Below, in pieces: positions 34,806 to 45,412 of a stretch of DNA of 64,000 bases. Source of the DNA: Moniliophthora roreri (taxonomy: Eukaryota; Basidiomycota; Agaricomycetes; Agaricales; Marasmiaceae); NCBI GenBank assembly GCA_001466705.2, contig LATX02000187.1:434001-498000 (forward strand). The letters are read 5' to 3'. The notes below the pieces were generated by a model. That model was not told the origin of the DNA and ran no database searches. It saw nothing but the letters and a program-made list of their open reading frames with translations. How positions within the stretch are numbered: position 1 is the first letter of the stretch; each line of letters begins with the position of its first letter. Both the position numbers and the translations under genes were made by a program.

Positions 34806-35790
34806 ATGAGCGATCCAAACTACAAACCTCCCCCCGGATACCTTGGCAACCTCAACAAAACCCAAGAGGATGCACTAGAACAGCTGAAGAAGGAGCTGAA
34901 GGAAGAGGGGAAGTTCGTAGCAGAGAGAATGGATGATGCTACGCTGTTGAGGTGAGCTACTCGACTGAGTCATTCAATTGTGATCAGGTGTTGAGGACTC
35001 CTCGAGTCCAGGTTTCTTCGCGCCCGGAAGTTCGATGTCGCACTAGCGAAGAAGATGTTGTTAGATGCTGAAGAATGGCGAAGAGATTTTGGCGTGGATA
35101 ACCTGGTCAAGTGAGGCAGAGTCTTTGATAGCGTGGTATAATGTTCACCGGCCGATCCCTAGGAACTTCGATTTCAAAGAGAAGGAAGAAGTGAGCAAGT
35201 ACTATCCTCAATTCTACCATAAGACGGATAAGGTGCGAACCATGCTCGAATGTTAAGATCTTCCTCTCAGATCTTTGCAGGCTGGACGGCCGATATACAT
35301 CGAACGCTTCAATAACCTCGATATCACAGCACTACATAACTGTACTACCTTCGATCGACTACTGAAGCGACTCGTCATCGAGTACGAGAAATCTTTCAGT
35401 ACTCGTCTTCCAGCCTGTTCATCAGCTGTCGGTCACCCCGTCGAATCCTTCTGCACTATCCTTGACTTAGGCCATATTGGCCTTGGAAATTTCTATCGCG
35501 TAAAGGACTACGTGATGAGCGCAGCTGCCGTTGGCCAAGATCGCTATCCCGAAACCATGGGCAAATTCTTCATTGTCAATGCACCCTGGACTTTCAGCAC
35601 CGTCTGGATGTTGGTCAAGCCGTGGCTGGATGAGGTTACAGTCCGAAAGATTGACATTTCGAGGGACGCGAATACGGCCAAGCTGTTGGAATCGATCGAT
35701 GCGGACTGTTTGCCGAAAGATTTGGGAGGAACTTGTAATTGTCCGGGTGGATGCGATAAAAGCGATGCAGGCCCTTGGAAGGCCGCGTAA
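34806..35790 (+). CDS. SEC14-like CRAL-TRIO lipid-transfer protein, 274 aa
   Basis: Phosphatidylinositol/phosphatidylcholine transfer protein family that links lipid metabolism to Golgi transport. Four exons close in phase: 34806-34951, 35012-35110, 35163-35232 and 35281-35790. The N-terminal CRAL-TRIO-N helix region reads GNLNKTQEDALEQLKKEL to DATLLRFLRARKFDVALAKK. The lipid-binding domain has AGRPIYIERFNNLDITAL, STRLPACSSAVGHPVESFCT, ILDLGHIGLGNFYRVKDYV and YPETMGKFFIVNAPWTFSTV, the SEC14 signature. DEVTVRKIDISRD and the LPKDLGGTC terminal motif are also present. The tail has a Cys-rich CNCPGGCDK, common in Agaricomycete members. It converges on the F-box gene at 35869 with only 78 bases between stops. 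Confidence 0.93.
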
Positions 35791-35868
35791 TTCTCATACT
35801 TCCGCGTCCGTACCTTGTATAACAGCAGTCTTTTCAAGCAATGCTGCGTTAGCATTTCTCGATCATCA

Positions 35869-37482
35869 TTACTTTGTTGACTCTCCTACGTACATATCCA
35901 GCGATAAAAGTCCACGGGAGGCAGCTTTGGGCATACAAGTGCTCAAAATCAATTCCATTTGTTCAGGATTAACAGTTCCATCCAGCGGGCTATCTGTCGC
36001 AGCTACGCCAGTGTCGTGCGACTCCCAAGTCCTGCATATTATGCTCAGCGAGATGTTGACTTCTCTAAGAAGCGGGAACGCGGTCCCCGACACAAGGTCA
36101 TCCAGCTTTTGCCATTCAGGCAGCGTCCCAATGTCACCAATTCTTCTCGAGGGGGCGACCTTGATATCGACTTCCTCGAGCGAAATCTCCCGTAACATAG
36201 GGGCAGACAATGTCGAGAGAAGAGAGACTGCGGCCTGCAAGGCGACAGGTAAGGTGTCCTGGCAATCATCGAAATCGACATAGCTGAGAGTGACTGTGCG
36301 GAGTGCAGTGAGTTGAGAAAGTATCTTGGATTTGGCGAGGTGGACTGCGCGAAAGCTCTTATCAGTGATTGTGGAAAGCTCAAATCTCGAAGGCTTACTG
36401 CAGACGGCATCGTAGTCATTCGAAGTGAATGCTTGACCTGCCTCGTCCTCCGTGTAAATAGGCATACCCAAGTGTAGCACTCGGACATGACTCCCGACGA
36501 TGTTAATCAAGTCGTCCAGAGCGGTAAAGTAGTCGGCAGGTAAGGAAACTTCGAAGACGTCGTCTCCAAAGCAAAGCCAGGACAAGCATAGCTCCTGTAT
36601 CTGCGAAAGGTCAAAAGCTTCGCTAGTCAGCCACATAAGCATATCGAGACACGCTTCGACGTCGTGGAGACAGAGAAAGTGGAGACGTTGGGGTATGTTT
36701 ATTCGCGGTCGTAGACTGCGAAGCCGCTTCCCATTTTCAACAGTAGCTCCGAGATCCAGAAGCGTGCTCTGTATGCCTTTGCCCGGTGCCCGTCCCATCG
36801 TCAGTCGGGAAAGCTGCGGGAGGCTGAGAATGAGGTCCAGTAAGTCTGGAGATTCTTGGAGAGAGATGTTGTAGAGCTCTAGGCTCTTGAGGCACCGGAA
36901 CTGCAGAGCGAGCCCTCTCTCGACGGGTCCCCAGAGATGAAATGAATCTAGAGAGAGCGATCGCACGTGGGTTAACTGGGCGAGGAGCTCTGGCGCTGCA
37001 TCGGCTGCCAAATACTGAGGTGGCTTCACCTGGTCGTTTCCGTGACACTTGGAGTCGCGAAGTCGTAAATTACGAACAAAACCCGCAAGATGGGGTGACT
37101 GGGCGAATTTGTTTTTCCAGAAACGGCATTCCCATTCACTGCGGATAGTGATGGTCGAGAATATTTCTCCCTGCGCCGCAACACGCCATGCTTGCGACAC
37201 CAGTGAGCAGTCCTGCAGTTCCTCCCTCGTCTCGACGAACTTCATCGTATGCATGAGAAGCTCGAACGGTAAACCCGCATTCCCCATCGAAGGTGCCTCA
37301 GTTCCAAGCAGCATATTACCAATGGTCGACCATTTAGGATTTCCAGACAGTTCAAACAAACGTTCCTGCATGTTGAGTCTGCTATCGATGAAGGATAGTG
37401 GGCACCCAGTCAGTAACTTTGTAAACAGACGCTGGATAACAAATTTGGAACGTACTGTAACGGGTACTTGGAGGGTTATCAA
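35869..37482 (-). CDS. F-box/LRR-like protein, single exon, 500-537 aa
   Basis: A long uninterrupted frame, unlike its intron-rich neighbours. The F-box sits at LPFELLMHTMKFVETREELQ, followed by SLVSQAWRVAAQGEIFSTIT, the usual Agaricomycete arrangement. Leucine-rich repeats of irregular length follow (LAGFVRNLRLRD, VRSLSLDSFHLWG, CLKSLELYNISL, LSRLTMGRAPGKG, LRTVTLSYVDFDD). Two starts are possible. The frame opens at 37482, but a Met at 37371 (MQERLFELSG) begins closer to the F-box and may be the real one. The protein ends SLDMYVGESTK. Substrate unknown. Confidence 0.8.
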   Translation of the reverse strand: MITLQVPVTVRSKFVIQRLFTKLLTGCPLSFIDSRLNMQERLFELSGNPKWSTIGNMLLGTEAPSMGNAGLPFELLMHTMKFVETREELQDCSLVSQAWRVAAQGEIFSTITIRSEWECRFWKNKFAQSPHLAGFVRNLRLRDSKCHGNDQVKPPQYLAADAAPELLAQLTHVRSLSLDSFHLWGPVERGLALQFRCLKSLELYNISLQESPDLLDLILSLPQLSRLTMGRAPGKGIQSTLLDLGATVENGKRLRSLRPRINIPQRLHFLCLHDVEACLDMLMWLTSEAFDLSQIQELCLSWLCFGDDVFEVSLPADYFTALDDLINIVGSHVRVLHLGMPIYTEDEAGQAFTSNDYDAVCSKPSRFELSTITDKSFRAVHLAKSKILSQLTALRTVTLSYVDFDDCQDTLPVALQAAVSLLSTLSAPMLREISLEEVDIKVAPSRRIGDIGTLPEWQKLDDLVSGTAFPLLREVNISLSIICRTWESHDTGVAATDSPLDGTVNPEQMELILSTCMPKAASRGLLSLDMYVGESTK

Positions 37483-39611
37483 CGATACTCAAGGATGAAC
37501 AAACATAATTATATGATTATTGGATGACACGACCCTTCATCACCGCCAGCATACACCGGGCGAGATGGCAGCTGACACCCTGATCGGGATGGCCTTACCC
37601 ATACGTGTTTACGCATGAAGGCCGCTTAACATCACCGAACGACGCCAGTGCATCAAGTCAAAAGACTTGTGCGGAGGAATAACAAGGAAATGTCAATCGA
37701 TGCAGTGCGTGATACATACAGCAGGGAGGCGTCCGACCAACTTCTTGCTTCTGTAAAGACGCCCCTCTTTTCAAGAGGGCACTCCGCAAGACTACCCTCG
37801 GTGCTGGTGGCTGCTACGCCGGTCATGTAGTTATGGTTGGGTGAACAAGCCAACATGTCGTTCCCAGCTAATTTCCCCTGATCAGTAACACTTGCGCGAG
37901 GGGAATTGCAGGATACCGTTAGTGCGAACCGGGATCAATGTCCAGAATCTTCAACGGCATCCTTTGGAAGGCCGCCCCCGCAGAACCAATTCTCACACTA
38001 AATTGGTTAGCGGACCTGAAGACGGAGCCTTCGAACGTAATCTTCGGAGGGATTGAAAATGTGTCTATCTGCATGGCAACTAAGATTAGGTTGAAAAACG
38101 GTATGCTAAAATGAAATCTTTACCAATTGGTTTTTCGCGCACCACTTGTCCCTTGCAGATTTTCTTCTGCGTAGGAAAGACGATAGTAAGGACTTGATTG
38201 TTCTCTAGTGCACCTTGCTGGGCAGTTACGCTGGTTAGGCGAACGTTGCGATCTCTCTGATTCCATGACGTTGACGCACCCCGTATTCTTGAGTCGTGAG
38301 CATGAAACCGGGGCATCGTACGAAAACGCGTACACATGGCCGAAAATAGCCGTAAGATCGCCTCTTCATAACCTTGCTTTGTTTGCGATGAGTTCAGACC
38401 CAGGGACACTCGGAATCTTCGGAAACTTGGCCGACATCGCTGCCATCACCAGGGTCTATCTGAACATGGCGTATCCACTGGTTCCCTCACTAGTGGTAGG
38501 GTTCAACAGACGCTTCCTGAGTCGTTTTTCGTAATCACGTCTCGCACAAATAAATGGGTGGTCCAGAGAGTCGGTAGTGTAGGAATACCAAGAATCGATT
38601 CATCAATAGCAGATATGAAGGAAGATTGCCTTTGCTTCTTGATCATCGAAGGGGGCTGTTATCGACGGTGCCTGCGGGACGATCAATACTCCAGTCATGG
38701 ACATTCTAATATTCCGATGCCACAACAGCCATACCTGCAGTAGGATACGTAAGCCTCTCAAACCTGTCCGACGATGAGTTGCCATCCTTCTCATGTCTTC
38801 AATTTACCTTGTTCCCATGAAGGTAAGCGACATATAGCAGCGACTAGAAGACGTCAGAAACTCACCCCCGTGGGATCAAGGATTCTTCCAAATGCAGTCG
38901 ACTATAATCTCAATAACCAGAGCGTGAACCCCAAATGAGTATACAGAGTGGGAGCGACCGATGAGGATAAATTGCATCAGCGTCGCGACCATCATCCGCA
39001 ATACCATTCTTAACTTCTCGTTATCAGCGTCCTTCCACTTCTCGGAATTTGTTTCCTCCATAGTCTGTCCGCGGATGTGATTATAAAAGTCGAACAACGA
39101 TAGACCAGTAAGTGCGCTTTTTGAAAGGAGGAAATGGGGCCAGATCCTCGGCACATTCCGTTGAAGTATTGTCGTGGTTCCTGTTTACGAAGGTGGGTTT
39201 GGTGTTCTCTTTAATCGCGGAGAGGTTGGCAGGCAGATAGAACCACTGCCCTCGTACTGGGATGTGAGGGGTATGAATGCATTTTGAGTGATACTAGGGA
39301 ATTTTTCTTGCCAAGACGCGTCACTGACGTACGCGACAACATAATAGCAGCCCCTAGGTAGTGAATCGTAGCTCCCGGAGCTGGTTCCGGGGTTCGTGCT
39401 CGACTTTCGGTGAATCAAATGCCGTGTTCAGTTTCTTCCCTCGGCTTCATCGTCGGTGAGGTCCTCTAAAAAAGATACAAAGTTAGAACCAATAAACAGA
39501 ACGCGAAATTAGATGCAGACTGATAATCGTCGAGCATTCTACACAGAAAATAGGATAGCATTGACAGAGCCATAGATGGTAGTCCTGCAAAGAGAGGAAT
39601 GCTCGTGAAAG
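37483..39611. other. Long stretch without a firm gene; possible fragment near 38876-39154
   Basis: About 2.1 kb. The minus-strand frame at 38876-39154 (92 aa) looks more protein-like than its surroundings (LTGLSLFDFYNHIRGQTMEE, then LRMVLRMMVATLMQFILIG). Flanking frames do not join it convincingly and I recognise no family. It may be a relic. The rest has short frames only. Confidence 0.3.
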
Positions 39612-40990
39612 AAATTGGAGATTTTCCGGCGGCAGTTTGAGCCTGCCGTTAATCGGATGGGCGAGGCACGTGCGGTCCATTTCAATGGTCGAGTCGGGTT
39701 TGCATATCGCGACGGTTCTCCCATTTTCAACCAAAACTTTGACGAATCCTCAAGTCTTCCGTTGTTTCTGATCTCGATGCTTCAAAACACCCGTCTTTGG
39801 GTGACCTTAGTCTCGGTTGTTTGCCTTTACGAACAATGCTGGCGTGTTGTATAAAACCATGGCATTGAAGGGCAAGGAAGAGCAAGCAGCCCAACTTCCT
39901 CACTCAACAAACTCCAAACCACAATGCAATCCTGGCGCTCGATTTCCATCTTGTCCATCTTGCTCTTCCTCTTTACCTTCGCTTCTGCTCTCCCTAATCC
40001 AGGAGCACTTGACCTCAATGCTCGTTCTCCCGAACCCGTACCTGAAATCGTTCCCGTCAATGTTGAGGCACGAGGCTACCAGCAAAACGTGTATGACATT
40101 ATCGTTCAAGCTCAAGTACAAATCACCGCCGAGGTCGAAGCTATCAGTCAGTGCTTTTCCCTTCTTTTTCATTAATCCTTTGTCGTTGACATACTCACAA
40201 TACGACAGAGCGATATGACGCCCTCACCTACTCCCAATGCCAACATCACATCCAAAACATCCGCAAGCATGTCTCTAATATCCACGAAACATTGCATGCA
40301 AATGTGGAGGCTGGTGTAGAGGTGGATGTGATTTTTGGAGGCCATACTGTTGCGGAGATCAACGTGGTCCTTGTTGCTGTAGTCAATGTGCGTCGTCCTC
40401 GTTCCTCGTTCTTCTCAATTAGCCATACTTACATCGTGCCCTATAGATCATCGTAGACCTCATCAACTATTGCACCAAGCTCGGCTTATCCGTCTACGCC
40501 TCCATCCTAGTAGACTTGATCGTTGACATCCATGTGTTTTTGCAATTGTGCGTTCAAGTCGTGGTTGGACTCTCTGTGTCGCTTTTGGGTAGTATTGATG
40601 TGTTTTTGAGGCTATCTGCCGAGGTGGGGATTTCTATTTCGTTGTAGAGTGGCCATGGCTAGTGGTGATTAGTTCGTCGTCAAGTGAAAAGAACACTTTC
40701 ATCACTTTTTAATCGGTATGGTACATTACCATTAATTACAGTGTCCTCGTATATTGCATATGTCTAGTCTCGTATCGGTGAGCACTCATGAAAGACAAAT
40801 CTTGATTTATCCTATGCGTATGTTCTCTTTGCCTGGGAGCTAGTTCCAAGGCTCAAAGACTACGTTAATTTCCGTGCAAAGGAACTGACGGCAGACAGCC
40901 TCGACTAGACGAGCAGCAAGAGTTTGAAAGCAAGCCGGGCCTAAAAGTGCCAAAGGGATTGTGTTGAGTTGAATGAAAAGACTGAATTGA
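39612..40990. repeat. Right arm of the large inverted duplication
   Basis: Reverse-complement match to 13490-15045. It covers the 5' flank from about 39691 (the run AACCAAAACTTTGACGAATC has its exact complement at 14750-14775), the whole 200-aa gene and about 340 bases of 3' flank. Small differences are single-base changes and short indels. One is a 12-base-scale loss just upstream of the start, where this copy lacks part of the CTCACT repeats. The two arms point outward and are separated by about 24.6 kb. Confidence 0.9.
39924..40647 (+). CDS. Duplicated secreted/amphipathic protein, copy B, 200 aa
   Basis: Three exons, 39924-40146, 40209-40387 and 40447-40647, have exactly the same lengths as copy A (223, 179 and 201 bases). 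The 83-residue first-exon reading is identical between copies. It has a signal peptide (MQSWRSISILSILLFLFTFA), a Pro-rich linker, then Val/Ile-rich amphipathic stretches ending LRLSAEVGISISL. Family not recognised. Two intact copies with matching splice sites argue that both can be expressed. The upstream 100 bases, including a TATAAAA-like sequence at about 39850 (GTTGTATAAAACCATGG), are also shared with copy A. Confidence 0.8.
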
Positions 40991-41204
40991 ACATTTGATT
41001 CCAGTGTAAATAACAAGTTGTCCGAGGATAATAACATATTGTGTCCGTCTAGGCATCAATGGTATGTAGCACGGTAAAAGGATACGTAGAAATAACGATA
41101 GTGAGTGCATCTAGCGATACATAGTCAAGTGTCCATGTCTACGGAAGAGGTGTCGTCATATACGAAAGAGCATACTATTTCATTGATTCAATACCTAGTT
41201 GAGC
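40648..41204. other. Intergenic, convergent 3' ends
   Basis: About 560 bases; the first 340 belong to the right duplication arm. The rest is AT-rich with no gene seen. Confidence 0.4.
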
Positions 41205-41699
41205 TCAAAATGTAACTGATTCTTGGGGGGCGGAAGCTGAGGAAACTGGGGGGCTACTGCTGACAGCTCCTGTGTCGCTAGCGCTAGCGCTGCCGCTGGG
41301 TACAGAAGTAGGTACGCAAGGCGGGATGGTGGGAGTAACAGATCCACTTGCGCTTACGCTGAACCATCCGCTGCTTGCTTGATCGCCGCATGCGGAAATT
41401 CCGCTAGACTCCGAGGCAGAGACTGAGGCAGAGGCACCGTATAGAGTGCATGAAGGAATAGCAGCAGCGCTGGTGCTAGCGCCTGAGGGAATCCCGAAGC
41501 CGCTTGAGCTAGGTGCGGCGGGTTCGGAGACGAAGCTGCTGGAAAGTGCTACCGAACTACAGGAATCGTTGAGTTCGGGACTACTGAGAATTAGGACAAT
41601 AAAAACTCACGAAAATGCAGATGGGCTGCTGATTGGAGAGGCACCCACAATGGAGAAGAGGGCGAAAGGAACGATGGCGAATAATGCTTTCATGTTCAT
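41205..41699 (-). CDS. Small Ser-rich secreted protein, 155 aa
   Basis: Two exons, 41699-41611 and 41583-41205, close in phase; the intron is only 27 nt by this reading (GTGAG..CAG), so the boundary should be treated with care. The N-terminus is a signal peptide (MNMKALFAIVPFALFSIVGA) followed by SPISSPSAFS. The mature part is very rich in Ser, Ala, Pro and Gly, with five Cys (DSCSS, IPSCTLYG, SACGDQ, IPPCVP). No catalytic motif. It is probably a cell-wall-linked or O-glycosylated protein. There is no hydrophobic C-terminal segment, so a GPI anchor is unlikely. Confidence 0.7.
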
Positions 41700-42326
41700 T
41701 ATTATTGGGAAAAGTCAAATGTGAAGATAAATGGTAAGTTGGGGCTTGATGATCCTCCAAAGCAGCAGAATAAAAGGTCTTTTATACGTGCCATGGGCAG
41801 CCCGGGCTTGTATCATTGCGCAGTGGATTGGCTGTTACAGGCTGTAATGTCGCTCCAATATGCACAAGCGAGGGTAATCCACCGTAATCCTCCGTAATCC
41901 TCCGAGCCGTGGAGTCCATAGTTTTGCATCGCTCTCAAGTTACTGCGAATCGAGGAAGAGTGGAGTTCGGTAACGAGGCAATGATGCATGATGTTGAGGG
42001 TGACTTGTAGATTCTTTTGGAGTAACGTTACTCAACGGAGTAAACGGCGAACGCAGTCCTGAGGCGTCAGCGGCAAGTGTGAGACGATCCAAAAACACTT
42101 GCTGATAGATTCATTCAAGTCCGCGCAGTGCCGGTCAAGATTCGGACGGCCGAGCGCCAAAATCGGCCGACCTACTCCGACGAACGCTGCAAAGTGGCGT
42201 TGACCGAGAAATGATGGCTATATGTATTATGGTGATTTTTAAGTATACATCCAAGCTCAAACGAATGGTATGCTGTCTGCCAAACTCAGACAGGACAGCG
42301 GCTCTCAAAGAATTACGCCCCAAGTT
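41700..42326. promoter_or_regulatory. Promoter region of the Ser-rich gene; three phased GGATTA sites
   Basis: About 630 bases. At 41874-41900 the sequence GTAATCC occurs three times at exact 10-base spacing (starts 41874, 41884, 41894), read GGATTAC on the gene strand. This lies about 180 bases upstream of the start codon at 41699. A TATAAAA-like sequence precedes the gene near 41781-41790 (TTTTATACG). No coding features. Confidence 0.5.
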
Positions 42327-43716
42327 TTAGAGACCAATGTTGATCGGAGTGCATCCGAGGGCAACAACGCCGTTCTGAGTCCAAGGCATCAGATCGAGAG
42401 ACGAGAAAGCAAGAAAATACAGCACTCACGAATTCATTGTTCCTGCAGCAAACAGTCTGAGCATTGCACGAGTTACCACCGAGACCGAGGAGGGAGATTG
42501 GTGAGCAAGTGACACCACTGAAAGGCAGAGCATTGTCAGATATATCATCCGTGAGGATATAGAACACCTACACATCGGTATCCAAGTTGTCAAGGACAAT
42601 ACCGAGGGGGCCTAGCAGGCTAGCAACGCCAGGTTCATGTGCCTGCACATAGCGTTAGGCATATGATGATGGGAAGAATCAGAACCAAAAAAAATACCTT
42701 TTGGACACTGTTGCAGCATTGGACTGGGCCAGTATTGCATTGCCATTCACCACCATCGGTACCAGTCGAAGTAGGGGGCTGCGAACATTATACTTTAGCA
42801 TGTCGCAGCACCAAAGCAGGAGATCCTTACCTCGGAAGTAGTAATAGCTGAGGAAGCAGGAGGGGCGGTAGTAGGGGGCTGCGAATGTCATGCTTTAGCA
42901 TGTTACAGCATCAAAGTAAGGAGATCCTTACCTCAGTAGTAACAGCTGAAGAAGCAGGAGGAGCGGTGGTAGGGGGGACACTATCGCTCACGCTTCCAGG
43001 AATCGAACTTGGTGGAAGGTCAGTTGGGACTGATGTCGGGATACTAACACTTCCAGGAATCGAACTTGGCGGAAGATCAGTCGGTATGGACGTAGGAATG
43101 CTAACGCTTCCGGTAGGAATTGAACTTGGCGGAGGGATCGAAGTGTAAGGAAGGCTCGGCACAGAGCTCGGAACATCAGTGGGGACAGAAACACTGGAAG
43201 GACCAGTTGGAATTGAAACACTGGAGGGACCCGTGGGAGGAAGGCTCGGCACAGAGCTCGGCACATCAGTGCGGACAGAAGCACTGGAGGGGCCAGTTGG
43301 AATGGAAATAGAAACACTGGAAGGACCAGTGGGAGGAAGGCTAGGCACAGAGCTCGGCACATCACTGGGCACATAAACACTCGAAAGACCAGTCGGGATC
43401 GTGACTGGAGGATTGGATGGAGTGATAATGATAGTGGTAGGAGGGCCCGTAATTGTGGTTTCGATTGTGCTAGGCACACCGATGGAAGTTACCCTGGTAA
43501 GTCGAAGTCAGTCAAAATACAGAACAGGAGCATTTAGATCACGACTAACGTGGTAGCGGGGATTGTAATGGTAGTAGTGATTCCACCGCAGCCTCCCCCG
43601 GTGACCGTCACGGTTTGAGTAACAGTAACGGGTTCCCCGACGCAGGAGGGGTAGACAGGGCTTGCGTTGACAAGGAGAGCAGAAGCAGAAAGAACGACGA
43701 GAGCTTGAGCGATCAT
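42327..43716 (-). CDS. Class I hydrophobin with long repetitive Pro/Ser/Thr-rich N-terminal region, 354 aa
   Basis: Surface-active secreted protein that self-assembles at air-water interfaces on hyphae and fruit bodies. Seven exons close in phase: 43716-43550, 43493-42932, 42878-42831, 42778-42698, 42642-42572, 42517-42430 and 42374-42327. The signal peptide is [18 protein letters not shown]. About 220 residues of PSS/VPS/IPT repeats follow ([24 protein letters not shown] units). The C-terminal hydrophobin domain has all eight Cys: WQC-x6-CC-x32-C-x12-C-x5-CC-x12-C. This matches the class I spacing, with [19 protein letters not shown] at the end. Typical class I hydrophobins are 100-120 aa, so this one is about three times longer. 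Exon 3 and its flanking intron duplicate the end of exon 2. The Pro/Thr/Ser region is likely heavily O-glycosylated. Confidence 0.9.
42779..42978 (-). repeat. Tandem duplication of an exon-intron unit inside the hydrophobin gene
   Basis: The end of exon 2 ([15 protein letters not shown]) plus its intron is repeated as exon 3 ([16 protein letters not shown]) plus its intron. Both introns begin GTAAGGATCTCCT and end TTCGCAG, with a shared ACATGCTAAAG inside. The unit is about 100 bases. Phase 0 at both ends keeps the frame. Confidence 0.85.
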
Positions 43717-45412
43717 GGTGAAGCAGTCAAACAAAACTTTCCAAGCCTAACGAGCGGGGTAAAGAAGACTCGGAGGATTAGATGCTTCATCAATTTCTGA
43801 CGCTCGTATTTTATAGTTCGACATGGTCTGTGCGCGGCTGAGGTAAAGTGAAAATTTTTGCGAACCATCTTTGAAGGCAAGGCTGGATTCGAAGCGAGGA
43901 CCCTGTTTGTGATCGCCGTGGAATTGCCGCGGGCGCGCCGTTCCAGCGTTTACATACAGCATACGCGTTATGGGTGAAACGCTTGTGAAGCCCATTCGAT
44001 GGAGTTACGAAATGCGTCTTGAGAGGCCACTCAGCCAGATCCTAGGGAAAAGCTGAAACCAATAATGAGTGCTTACAGTGCTGCGCAGGGAACCCTGGAC
44101 TGTCGAGAATCTGATGGCGAAGAAAGGTAGTGAAGCACGGCCTTTGAGGCCCGCCTGTTAGACTGTACTTACGATACATCGCACATAACGGTAACTTGTA
44201 AGCCCCAGCTGTCATGATTTAATATGAACAAGATATAATTAGCGGTTCTTATAGTCAGTTACGTTAGTGCGTCAATGAATGTCGCTGGGATGTCGTTCGA
44301 GGCGCACCTTGGATTCCAGTCAGACTATCTCCATTCCCGCTCGATGGAAAGCAAAACCGTGAGTTCTAATCGTTGGCAAACAACGTGGAGCGTTGTGGAG
44401 CATGCTAGATTGACAGCAGTCTGCCCAAGTGGATATTTAATGAAATGAAGACCAGGGAAAAGTTATGATTCTACCCGCAACTAACGCGTTTCAAACTTAC
44501 GACTCAATTGACTCCGAGTGGTTTCATGCTGTATTCTGTTGCAACGAACACGTAAGAAAGAATTATAAGAACGGCGGTCCTTGACATACCTTTTCTGGAT
44601 CGGGTTGCTTAACACGGGAGAAGTTGAGGTCATTATCATTCCTCATGGGTCGAGCCTGAGACTTGGCGACTCAAGAAGACTTGGGGATCAGATGGACACA
44701 CTCGAAAAGGAACAGACCATCATTTCGATTTCCTGAGCAGGCTTCACGTGTGTATCACAACGAAACTTCGACTTTTCACTTGAACACAGGACCTGGAGGC
44801 GGTATTCAAGTTTGTATATATATATGTATGAAAAAGAACTTGAATGTTACATACACTCGTGAATCTTTCTGCATTTAAACTGACAATTTTCGTGATTCTG
44901 GGGGGACACTGGGATTCCAAGGGCTTTCGTCTAGGTTCTTGCCAGTCTTCCGTTCGTGCTAGAAGACGTCAAGACCGACATGATTTCGACGCGTTAAGAG
45001 ACAGCAAGAAAGCAGGCATTCTCTGAAGAGGTATTCCATTCAGAATATCGTTCGTTGGTCGTGTCATGGAGCCACTCACTCTGCATCGTTCAACCTGACC
45101 TCTACCTGCTGCTGAGAGTTCTTCCGAGATTAAAGGCACCTAGCACGAATTCATGTCCCAGAGTCCCACTCCCGAAGTCGAAAGGACTGTCGTTGCCGTT
45201 TCGTCGGTTTGCTGGTGGTTGTGGTTGAGAAGACGCCGACGGACATTGCCGAAAGGAGAACAAAGGACCGAAACCGAATTTCCAATTGCCACACTTAGCG
45301 CCGAATAATCCTTTGTTCTCCCAGAAATGCTCTGCTATGCTTGGGCCCTCCTGGCTGCTATAAATCAGACAATAGCCGTGATAATCTCGTTTTCTCTTTT
45401 CTACCTCGAAAA
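43717..45412. other. Long intergenic stretch, no gene seen
   Basis: About 1.7 kb. It holds the hydrophobin promoter (a TATAAAA-like sequence reads on the minus strand near 43808-43814) and a short TA microsatellite at about 44815-44828. Open frames are short and featureless. Confidence 0.4.

Noticed and set aside
43870..43905. T-loop-like TTCGAAT with flanking bases, possible tRNA
   Set aside because: The stem bases do not pair and no acceptor or anticodon arm is found upstream.
44815..44828. Short TA microsatellite
   Set aside because: Too short to be of note in AT-rich intergenic DNA.
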